A stretch of 36,296 nucleotides of DNA from Ignavibacteriales bacterium (GTDB taxonomy: Bacteria > Bacteroidota > Ignavibacteria > T3Sed10-11). Shown piece by piece: positions 7,251 through 14,548 of the stretch; position 1 is the first letter of the stretch, and each line of letters starts with the position of its first letter. Location: the NCBI GenBank assembly GCA_003568415.1, contig PWXV01000304.1:1-36296 (forward strand), written 5' to 3'. The position numbers were made by a program, and so were the translations under genes. The notes under the pieces are model-generated. The model saw nothing but the letters and a program-made list of their open reading frames with translations. It ran no database searches and was not told where the DNA came from.

Positions 7251-9617
7251 ATGAAGCGTATTGTACTTTTTAGCATTATCACATTATTACTTATCACAAA
7301 TTCAGCCATTACAAATGATACCGGATCAATAACGGGAACCGTTATTGATAACAAAACAGGCGATGAACTCATCGGCGCGAATATATTTATTCACGGCACG
7401 CTGCAGGGCAGTGCTGCAGGACAAGACGGAACATTTTTAATTGAAAATGTTGAACCGGGACTTCATACGGTAGTTTGTTCTTTCCTCGGCTATGAACGAG
7501 TATCAAAAGAAGTTACCGTCGGAGCGGGTGAAACTGTATCGATAACCTTTTCGCTCACATCGAAGCTGCTCGATGTACCATTAGTTGAGATCATCGGTGA
7601 ACGTATTGAACAAATTCACCGGATTCCCGGTACTGCTGTTGTAATACCGGAAACAAAATTATCGTCGATAAATCCGGCAAGCGCTAACGAAGTCTTCAGA
7701 ACTGTTGCCGGTGTCAATGTTCGCGATGAAGAAGGCCAGGGCCTTCGCCCGAATATCGGTATTCGTGGTCTCGATCCAACCCGTTCCCGTAAAGTACTTG
7801 TACTCGAAGACGGTGTTCCCATCGCTCTGGCTCCATACGGAGATCCCGGGTTATACTACAATCCACCGATTGACCGCATGAAACGCGTCGAGATACTGAA
7901 AGGAAGCGGTTCGATCCTATTCGGTCCACAAACGGTCGGCGGCGTCATCAACTATATAACCCGGCAGCCATCACAGATCCCGACATTTTCTGCACGAATT
8001 CAAGGCGGCAGCAACGATTATTACTCGGGCTTGTTTTCATACGGAGGAACTTGGAGTAATGTCGGAGTGGAAACTATGTATCTGCACAAGCAGGGTTCCG
8101 GTTTTAGACATCACTCTTCATTTAACATTCACGATTTGACAACTCAATTTGCAATGGGACTGTCGACATCGTCCCGGCTCGGGATTAAAATCAATGTGTA
8201 TGATGAAGATTCACAATCGACCTATCTCGGTTTAACCCAACGGATGTTCGAAGAAAATCCGTATCAAAATCCGGCAAAACATGACAGAATGAATGTGCAG
8301 CGGTACTCTGCATCGGCAACACTGCAACAAATTCTCGGCTCGGATGTTTTGTTAACAACTACGGTATACGCTAATAATGCTGTAAGAAACTGGCGGCGAC
8401 AGGATTATGATCGTGAAGACCGCGGCAGAGAGTATGAACGAATCGTTGGGAATACGGATATCCCGGGCGGTGCTCTCTATATGAGAAATAGCTCAGGGAA
8501 CCGCAATCGTGAATTTACCGTATACGGACTTGAACCACGGCTGCAGCTTTCATACAGGCTCTTTGGCAGAGAAAATGAGTTAGATCTCGGAACGCGCGTT
8601 CATTTTGAAGACATGCATATTCAACGGATTGACGGCACGACACCGACTGCACTATCAGGAACAATACGCGAAGATGAGATACACAAAACAAATGCTGTAT
8701 CGGGTTTTATTAAGAATCGGTTTTTAATCAACGGTGCCCTTAATGTTACGACCGGTCTACGGGTAGAGCAATTCTCGTTTACCCGTACATTCAGACGGGG
8801 CGTTGAAAACGGTGAGCTTACCGATATTTTCGAGCGGGGGACATCAAGCTCGACCGAAATTATTCCCGGTGCGGGCATAACATATAAACCGCTTGACCGG
8901 TTGACATTTTTTACCGGTTTGCACCGCGGCTTTTCACCGCCGCGTGTACAGGATGCGATCGACAGCGATGCGGCAAACCGCGAACTCGATGCCGAACAAA
9001 GCTGGAATTATGAACTCGGAATGAGAACGTACCCGTTCGATTGGCTGCACGGTGAATTAACCGTTTATTATATGGATTTCCAAAACCAGATCATACCCGC
9101 CTCAGAAGCCGGTGGTATCGATACCCGGTTGATCAACGCCGGTGAAACCCGGCATCAGGGAGTTGAATCGACGGTCGGCATCGACTTCGGAAATATGCTC
9201 GGGTATACATCGAATCTCCTTGTTGAGGGATCGCTCACAATATCGGATGCGAAATTTACTTCGGGGATCTATGAAGGCAACATATTACCACACGCACCTG
9301 AATATATGTACTCTATAGGATTTATGTACCGTAATCCCTCAGGATTTGATGTACAATTGACCGGTTACCATTCCGGAAAACAATTCAGCGACCGTGCCAA
9401 TACGGTAGAAGGTTCACCCGACGGTGAGATCGGTTTGATCGATGCATACACGGTATGGGATCTGTCCGCGAATTACAAACTTCCTTGGCTCGATGCAGCG
9501 ATATTCGGCGCCGTAAAAAATATTTTTGATGAAGTGTACATAGCATCCCGGGCACCGCGTGGTATTTTCCCCGGTCCGTTCAGGCAGTTTAATATCGGGG
9601 TGCGGTGGGAAATTTAA
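7251..9617 (+). CDS. TonB-dependent outer-membrane receptor, FecA-like
   Basis: The 788-residue receptor has a signal peptide (1-20), a carboxypeptidase-like regulatory domain (about 24-108, SITGTVIDNKTGDELIGAN), a plug (about 115-230) and a beta-barrel ending in the aromatic-rich FNIGVRWEI. The plug has NIGIRGLDPTRSRK, VLEDGVPIALAPYGDP and GPQTVGGVINYITR, which closely resemble the ferric-citrate receptor FecA. It should import a ferric chelate using TonB/ExbBD energy encoded elsewhere. Start choice: GGGAG at 7239-7243 sits 7 nt before ATG 7251 but only 1 nt before ATG 7245, so 7251 is preferred. It follows the zinc-ribbon gene by 35 nt in the iron block. Substrate is inferred from plug resemblance and context. 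Confidence 0.9.
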   Translation: MKRIVLFSIITLLLITNSAITNDTGSITGTVIDNKTGDELIGANIFIHGTLQGSAAGQDGTFLIENVEPGLHTVVCSFLGYERVSKEVTVGAGETVSITFSLTSKLLDVPLVEIIGERIEQIHRIPGTAVVIPETKLSSINPASANEVFRTVAGVNVRDEEGQGLRPNIGIRGLDPTRSRKVLVLEDGVPIALAPYGDPGLYYNPPIDRMKRVEILKGSGSILFGPQTVGGVINYITRQPSQIPTFSARIQGGSNDYYSGLFSYGGTWSNVGVETMYLHKQGSGFRHHSSFNIHDLTTQFAMGLSTSSRLGIKINVYDEDSQSTYLGLTQRMFEENPYQNPAKHDRMNVQRYSASATLQQILGSDVLLTTTVYANNAVRNWRRQDYDREDRGREYERIVGNTDIPGGALYMRNSSGNRNREFTVYGLEPRLQLSYRLFGRENELDLGTRVHFEDMHIQRIDGTTPTALSGTIREDEIHKTNAVSGFIKNRFLINGALNVTTGLRVEQFSFTRTFRRGVENGELTDIFERGTSSSTEIIPGAGITYKPLDRLTFFTGLHRGFSPPRVQDAIDSDAANRELDAEQSWNYELGMRTYPFDWLHGELTVYYMDFQNQIIPASEAGGIDTRLINAGETRHQGVESTVGIDFGNMLGYTSNLLVEGSLTISDAKFTSGIYEGNILPHAPEYMYSIGFMYRNPSGFDVQLTGYHSGKQFSDRANTVEGSPDGEIGLIDAYTVWDLSANYKLPWLDAAIFGAVKNIFDEVYIASRAPRGIFPGPFRQFNIGVRWEI

Positions 9618-9663
9618 AAAATTATATTAAATCATTTTGTTATAAAATTATTTTGTTTCTATT

Positions 9664-10647
9664 ATGATTCGATTTATTTTAACAATTCTACTATTTATCC
9701 CTTGCACACTCGATGCCCAGGAACTCATCATCTATTCCGGGCGCAGCAAGAGTCTTGTCGAACCACTGATACAGGAATTTGAGGACAAGAGTGACATCCG
9801 TGTCAGGGTTCGCTATGGCGATACATCGCAGCTTGCAGTTGCACTTCTTGAGGAGGGTCGCCGTTCACCTGCCGATCTGTTCTGGGCGCAGGATGGCGGC
9901 GCACTGGGTGTTCTCAGTGCACGCAATATGTTCACGACACTTCCGTCATCAATGATAGAGAAAACACCGGAACTCTTTCGCAGTGGTGACAACACATGGG
10001 TTGCCACAAGCGGCAGAGCACGTGTTGTTGCATATAATCCGAACAGAGTTTCTAAGGATGAACTCCCCGAATCGATCTACGGTCTGGCCGATCCGAAATG
10101 GAGCGGAAGAGTCGGATGGGCACCGCAAAATGCCTCGTTTCAAACATTTATTTCGGCAATGGTAGAATTGGATGGCCGTGAAAAAGTGAAGGAATGGTTA
10201 ACCGCAATCCGGAATAACGGAGCCAAATCATACCGCTCGAATGTACCGATCGTTCAATCACTCGCTGCTGGTGAGATCGATGTCGGCATCACCAATCATT
10301 ATTACCTGATACGGTTTAAACAATCGGACGAACAATTTCCCGTCGAACAGACATTTTTACAGGCAGGCGATCCGGCTAACTTTGTTAATGTCGCAGGGGC
10401 AGGAATTCTAACAACGGCAAACAACAAGAACGAAGCTGAGAAATTTATCGAGTTTCTTCTCTCGGAGCGCGGACAGGAATTTTTCGCGAACGAGGTGTTT
10501 GAATATCCGGTAACCGATCCGGTCACTCCCAATCCGGCACTGCTCCCCTTATCCGAACTCCTTGAGATTATGCCGCAAGTCAACATCGACCGGCTCGATA
10601 CGCTTGACGAAACGCTGCGATTACTCAGGGAAGTCGGCTTACTATGA
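9664..10647 (+). CDS. fbpA: Periplasmic ferric iron-binding protein (FbpA/FutA type)
   Basis: The 327-residue protein has a signal peptide with likely cleavage after LDA (residue 18). LIIYSGR at 21-27 is the typical start of the mature protein. Two adjacent tyrosines, Y213-Y214 in NHYYLIRF, match the iron-binding pair of FbpA-type proteins, and Y24 could also help. It would bind free or chelate-released Fe(III) in the periplasm and hand it to the next gene's permease. The stop overlaps the next start (ATGA), so the two are translationally coupled. The 46 nt before it are AT-rich with no clear ribosome binding site. Confidence 0.9.
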   Translation: MIRFILTILLFIPCTLDAQELIIYSGRSKSLVEPLIQEFEDKSDIRVRVRYGDTSQLAVALLEEGRRSPADLFWAQDGGALGVLSARNMFTTLPSSMIEKTPELFRSGDNTWVATSGRARVVAYNPNRVSKDELPESIYGLADPKWSGRVGWAPQNASFQTFISAMVELDGREKVKEWLTAIRNNGAKSYRSNVPIVQSLAAGEIDVGITNHYYLIRFKQSDEQFPVEQTFLQAGDPANFVNVAGAGILTTANNKNEAEKFIEFLLSERGQEFFANEVFEYPVTDPVTPNPALLPLSELLEIMPQVNIDRLDTLDETLRLLREVGLL

Positions 10648-12221
10648 TCAAACCCGACCGGAAGGGTATAGCAGCAATTCCATGGTACATTTTACTGCCG
10701 GTAATTCTCGCCGGTACGGGCGTACTTGTACCACTCATTTATTTACTGATCCGCGCATTCGAAGCTGATGCCGAAGCTCTCACGACAATAGTTTTTCGCC
10801 AACGAACACTCACCCTCTTTCTGAATACTGTCGCACTGACAGGTGGAGTTTTAATATTAACCACTATATTGGCATTACCACTTGCGTGGCTCACTACCCG
10901 GTCGGATATCAGGTGGAAAAAACTATTCACTTTGCTTGGTATTTTACCGCTCGCAATTCCAAGTTATGTTATGGCCTATGCGTTGCTCGGCATGTCGGGA
11001 GCCACCGGAACATTTGCAGAATTATTCGGAATAATACTGCCTCGCCCGAGCGGCTACTTGGGAGCGTTGCTCGCACTAACGTTATATCTTACCCCCTATC
11101 TTTTTATTAATCTGCGCGCGGCACTTCTCGGCATCGATCCGGCGCTTGAGGAAACTGCTCAGAGTTTTGGCTACAAACCACGGAGAGTTTTTGTAAAAAC
11201 AGTGCTGCCTCAGCTTCGGCCGGCATTATATTCCGGCGGTTTGCTCGTTGCACTGCACGTGCTCGGTGACTTCGGGGCAGTATCATTGATGCGTTTTGAA
11301 ACATTTAGCTATGCATTATTCCTGCAATATACTGCTGCATTCGATCGTATTTATGCAGCATGGCTTGCAATCTTTCTGATTTTGATGACTGTCAGCTTAC
11401 TTTTTGTCGATGCGAGACTCTTGCGGGGCTTACGTTTATCACGATCCGGACGAGGTACAAGTAAACAAACTAAAATAGTAGCGCTGGGGAAATGGAAACT
11501 TCCGGCTTATGGTTTTTTGAGTATGCTCGCTTTTATAAGTTTGATCGCACCGATCGGAACTATCATACACTGGCTGGTATCGACTCCGGCTGTAATAGGA
11601 TTCAGCGACCTGTTCTCCGCTTTACGTGGATCCCTATCGGTCTCCGTTCCATCATCGGTTCTTGCAGCACTACTGGCACTTCCGCTTGCATATTTAGGAG
11701 TCCGGTATCCGTCAACAATCTCGCGTGCACTTGAGCGTGTCGCTTATATCGGATACGCAATTCCACCGCTCGCTTTCGCCCTCTCGTTGATATTTTTCAG
11801 CCTTACAGCAATGCCTTTTTTATATCAAACAATGCTCCTCTTAATTTATGCATATACTTTACATTATCTCGCCGAAGCAATGGGACCTATTCGCAGTGCG
11901 CTTTACCAGGCGCCCCCGCAAATAGAGGAAGCTGCACGATCGTTCGGGTATCATCCATTTATGGCGTTTTTTAAAGCAACACTTCCGCTTCTCAGAAAAG
12001 GTATTATCGCAAGTATGGCATTTGTCTTTCTGTCGGCGATGAAAGAATTGCCCTTAACGTTTCTCCTCTCACCCATCGGATTTGAGACACTGGCGTTAAA
12101 CGTATGGAGTTACACAATAGAAGCAATGTTTGCCGAAGCGGCACCGTTTGCATTGGGGATTGTGGTCGTATCGGGATTGTTCGTAACTTTGCTTTTAAAG
12201 CAGGAAAGAACACATTTATAA
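10644..12221 (+). CDS. fbpB: Fused ferric iron ABC permease (FbpB type)
   Basis: This 525-residue membrane protein carries two tandem permease halves with about 12 membrane segments. Each half has the cytoplasmic coupling loop that docks the ATPase: EETAQSFGYKPRRVF (about 169-183) and EEAARSFGYHPFMAF (about 428-442). This arrangement is typical of FbpB/SfuB permeases. The start overlaps the fbpA stop. No ATP-binding subunit follows: the next gene is sufT, 82 nt away. The ATPase must be supplied from another locus for the transporter to work. Confidence 0.92.
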   Translation: MIKPDRKGIAAIPWYILLPVILAGTGVLVPLIYLLIRAFEADAEALTTIVFRQRTLTLFLNTVALTGGVLILTTILALPLAWLTTRSDIRWKKLFTLLGILPLAIPSYVMAYALLGMSGATGTFAELFGIILPRPSGYLGALLALTLYLTPYLFINLRAALLGIDPALEETAQSFGYKPRRVFVKTVLPQLRPALYSGGLLVALHVLGDFGAVSLMRFETFSYALFLQYTAAFDRIYAAWLAIFLILMTVSLLFVDARLLRGLRLSRSGRGTSKQTKIVALGKWKLPAYGFLSMLAFISLIAPIGTIIHWLVSTPAVIGFSDLFSALRGSLSVSVPSSVLAALLALPLAYLGVRYPSTISRALERVAYIGYAIPPLAFALSLIFFSLTAMPFLYQTMLLLIYAYTLHYLAEAMGPIRSALYQAPPQIEEAARSFGYHPFMAFFKATLPLLRKGIIASMAFVFLSAMKELPLTFLLSPIGFETLALNVWSYTIEAMFAEAAPFALGIVVVSGLFVTLLLKQERTHL

Positions 12222-12228
12222 GCACTAT

Positions 12229-12257
12229 TTGAAATTTCGCTTCCAGTTCGGTATCTT
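12229..12257 (+). promoter_or_regulatory. Candidate promoter of sufT
   Basis: TTGAAA (12229-12234), a 17-nt spacer and TATCTT (12252-12257) lie between the permease and sufT. The -35 matches at five of six positions, the -10 at four. It may give sufT its own transcript beside read-through from the iron block. Confidence 0.35.
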
Positions 12258-12303
12258 ATACCAGAGTAAAATTAACTATCTAATCTTGGCAAGGAGGGTA
12301 TGC

Positions 12304-12609
12304 ATGGCAATAACACACGATCAAATCCGGGAGGCATTGAAAGAGTGTTATGACCCCGAAGTTCCCGTCAATATTGTAGACTTAGGTCTCGTGTACGATA
12401 TTCAGATTACCGATAGCCGCGTCGATATTAAATTGACGTTGACATCACCGGGATGTCCGGCAAGCTCGATGATATCGCAGAATGTACGGAACCGTGTGTT
12501 ACAAATTCCGGAAGTTAAAGATGCTGATGTAGAGCTGATCTGGGAACCGGCGTGGACCCCTTCTCGCATGTCGGATGAAGCAAAGAAAAAATTAAAATGG
12601 ACCGGATAA
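12304..12609 (+). CDS. sufT: SufT-like Fe-S cluster assembly protein (MIP18/DUF59 domain)
   Basis: The 101-residue protein is a single MIP18 (DUF59) domain: YDPEVPVNIVDLGLVYDI (about 16-33), then LTLTSPGCPASS with C51, and an end rich in tryptophan and lysine. SufT-type proteins help maturation of Fe-S proteins in the cytosol; PaaD is a relative with another role. Start choice: AAGGAGGG at 12291-12298 sits 5 nt before ATG 12304, so the 25-residue upstream extension of the frame is rejected. Its place after ferric and ferrous uptake genes fits iron use, though the adjacency could be chance. A bidirectional terminator follows at once. Confidence 0.85.
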   Translation: MAITHDQIREALKECYDPEVPVNIVDLGLVYDIQITDSRVDIKLTLTSPGCPASSMISQNVRNRVLQIPEVKDADVELIWEPAWTPSRMSDEAKKKLKWTG

Positions 12610-12644
12610 AAAAGGTGCATCGATTAATGTCGATTCACCTTTTT
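12609..12644. terminator. Bidirectional rho-independent terminator
   Basis: AAAAAGGTG (12609-12617) pairs with CACCTTTTT (12636-12644); an inner ATCGA/TCGAT pair extends the stem after a mismatch. The outer A/T run makes a U tract in both directions. It lies between the convergent sufT and ychF genes. Confidence 0.8.
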
Positions 12645-12742
12645 CTTATAAAGCGCTTTTACTTATTACCTGCAACAACTATCCCCCGCACCCCTATTTT
12701 AAGTTTTGAAACTGATCAAGAGTTTTTCGTATTGGAAGTGCC

Positions 12743-12764
12743 TGAAGTGAGCTCCGTCACTTCA
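12743..12764 (-). repeat. Short hairpin across the ychF stop codon
   Basis: TGAAGTGA (12743-12750) and TCACTTCA (12757-12764) are exact reverse complements with a 6-nt loop. The right arm contains the ychF stop codon (12762-12764). No T-run follows, so it is probably a 3'-end stabilising hairpin rather than a complete terminator. Confidence 0.45.
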
Positions 12765-13856
12765 AACGTTAAATCTGAAATATATTACATCCCCCTCCTG
12801 AACCTGGTAGTCTTTTCCCTGTACCAGAACTTTCCCTTTTTCTCTGACGGCGGCCTCAGAACCATCCCGCAATAGATCTTCGGTTTTATAAATTTCAGCC
12901 CGTATAAAACCACGTTGAAAATCGGTGTGAATCCTGCCCGCAGCTTCAAAGGCGGTGCTACCGCGCTTGATTGACCAGGCCCGTAATTCATTCGGATTAC
13001 CGGTAAAGAATGTTATAAGATCGAGCAGCTTATATGCTTCCCGAATTACCCTATCCAGACCCGACTCAGGTATCCCGATATCTTCAAAAAAATCTTTTTG
13101 TTCATCCCGCGGCAATTGAGCTATCTCAGCTTCCAGTTTTGTACAAATCGGTACAACGGGGGCTCCTTCTTTTTCAGCAATATCGCGAATCGAACAAATT
13201 TTTCCGTTTCCCTCTATATACTCCTCCTCGTCAACATTAGCAATGTACATAACCGGCTTTGATGTAAGGAGTGATAACTCATCGAAAAAAAGTTTTTCGT
13301 TTGAGGCATATTTGAAATAACGTGCCAGCCTTCCTTCCGAAAGGTACTCACGGATTCTTTCGTAAAAGCTAACTTCTTCTTTCAATTTCTTATCACCGCT
13401 TTTTGCCTTTTTGGCTGCAGATTCAATTTCCCGCTCAACGGTTTCAATGTCCTTTAAGATCAGTTCCGTCTCAATAGTTTCTATGTCACGCCGGGGATCG
13501 ATACTTCCCTCAACATGCGTTACATTGCTATCCTCGAAACACCGTACAACATGGAGCAGTGCAGTAACGTTTCGAATATGTTGCAGGAACTGATTACCTA
13601 ACCCTTCTCCCTTGCTCGCACCTTTTACCAAACCGGCAATATCGAAAAATTCCAGAATAGTAGGAGTAACCTTTTTGGGATTATATATCTTTGCGAGTTT
13701 CGCAAGGCGCTCGTCGGGTACGGGTACAACGCTCACATTTGGATCAATTGTACAGAAGGGATAATTTTGAACATCCACTTCACCCGCGGTGAGTGCGTTG
13801 AATAATGTCGATTTACCGACGTTCGGCAGGCCAATAATTCCACATGTAATATCCAT
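12762..13856 (-). CDS. ychF: Obg-like ATPase/GTPase YchF
   Basis: The 364-residue protein is of standard YchF length. It shows the P-loop GLPNVGKS (9-16), the G3 motif DIAG (72-75), the NVDE motif (207-210) in place of the usual NKxD, which in this family favours ATP over GTP, and a C-terminal TGS domain (about 280-363). A coiled-coil insert is at about 130-175. YchF binds ribosomes and has been linked to stress and redox responses; it is a near-universal housekeeping protein. No good ribosome binding site is seen before ATG 13856. It is convergent with sufT. Confidence 0.96.
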   Translation of the reverse strand: MDITCGIIGLPNVGKSTLFNALTAGEVDVQNYPFCTIDPNVSVVPVPDERLAKLAKIYNPKKVTPTILEFFDIAGLVKGASKGEGLGNQFLQHIRNVTALLHVVRCFEDSNVTHVEGSIDPRRDIETIETELILKDIETVEREIESAAKKAKSGDKKLKEEVSFYERIREYLSEGRLARYFKYASNEKLFFDELSLLTSKPVMYIANVDEEEYIEGNGKICSIRDIAEKEGAPVVPICTKLEAEIAQLPRDEQKDFFEDIGIPESGLDRVIREAYKLLDLITFFTGNPNELRAWSIKRGSTAFEAAGRIHTDFQRGFIRAEIYKTEDLLRDGSEAAVREKGKVLVQGKDYQVQEGDVIYFRFNV

Positions 13857-13901
13857 ACGGTATAAGGTAAGAATATAAAGGGAGAGAATCTACAAAAATA
13901 A

Positions 13902-13925
13902 CCGGGGCTGTATAAGCAGCCCCGG
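13902..13925 (-). terminator. GC-rich hairpin terminator read on the minus strand
   Basis: CCGGGGCTG (13902-13910) pairs perfectly with CAGCCCCGG (13917-13925) around a 6-nt loop. On the minus strand the stem is followed by TTATTTTTG, a U tract. It would end a minus-strand transcript that arrives from the right, just before ychF, and so points to a short transcription unit at about 13930-14200. Confidence 0.75.
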
Positions 13926-13956
13926 ATTGCATGAAGTGGAGGAGTCATGCTGTTTT

Positions 13957-14103
13957 CTACTCATCACCGGTGTTATCCGGAGATGAATCTTGCGGTCCTA
14001 TCAGTGTCGCCTGTCAGTATGCTGCTACAATAAATGCAAGGAGTATGGTAACAATAAAATAACGGCACCGTAATAATACAGTTTTCTTTTTGGTATCACC
14101 TGT
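13957..14103 (-). pseudogene. Probable decayed small membrane-protein ORF with an in-frame TGA
   Basis: Reading down from 14103, the frame gives a basic KKK stretch, a hydrophobic segment (about FIVTILLAFIVAAY) and then TGA at 14014-14016. Past that stop the same frame stays open for 18 more codons, ends in an acidic tail (PDNTGDE) and stops at TAG 13957-13959, about 30 nt before a strong terminator. No ATG, GTG or TTG start exists in frame; a GTG at 14099-14097 lies in another frame next to an A-rich run where a slip could have happened. Hydrophobic segment, polar tail and terminator together suggest a real small gene that has decayed. It may also be non-coding. Confidence 0.3.
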
Positions 14104-14459
14104 TTACTTCAAATACTGATTTTTCAATGTAATCACGGCACAATAAAAAGTTTGGAGATTCTTATCTAAATAAGTCTCAAAATTCGTGCCATAGTAATTA
14201 TCTGAGAAATTTAGATTTTGCAACCAATATAATACTTTATAAGTGATCAATATTGGTCAATTGCAGGAATTTCCCGACAGAAATGCGGGGTCGGTAAAAA
14301 CAGCCATTTCCATGGAGTAAGCAGGTAATATTTTCCGATTTATAGGAAAATTGAACAAATTCCCCTTAATGAGCATGCCCTGCATCACAGCAATTGATTA
14401 ATAAAAATCGTTAATTATTGAAGGGAAATCAAGATTTTGAAAATATTAATCGCTATTGA
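14104..14459. other. Long AT-rich intergenic region with imperfect hairpins
   Basis: No protein-coding frame is convincing here. An imperfect hairpin of about 54 nt spans 14137-14190: GGCAC/GTGCC at the base, a TTT-GAG/CTC-AAA part, and a CTTAT/ATAAG top. A second inverted repeat, ACCAATAT (14223-14230) and ATATTGGT (14250-14257), has a 19-nt loop. Both could be leader structure of the minus-strand small ORF, operators, or a small RNA. No known riboswitch consensus was recognised. Confidence 0.4.
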
Positions 14460-14487
14460 CTGACAGCAGTTCATAAACCGTTATAGA
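14460..14487 (+). promoter_or_regulatory. Candidate promoter of the PAS sensor gene
   Basis: CTGACA (14460-14465), a 16-nt spacer and TATAGA (14482-14487) lie about 60 nt upstream of ATG 14549. The match is five and four of six positions. Nearby TTGACT (14456-14461) could serve instead with a longer spacer. Confidence 0.3.
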
Positions 14488-14548
14488 ATACATATATGGC
14501 ATAAAATATGCTGATTTTATATAAAACGGCAATATAAAAAAAATCTAC

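Noticed and set aside
12229-12303. A 25-residue N-terminal extension of SufT
   Set aside because: AAGGAGGG sits just before the inner ATG at 12304 and the extension is unlike the family.
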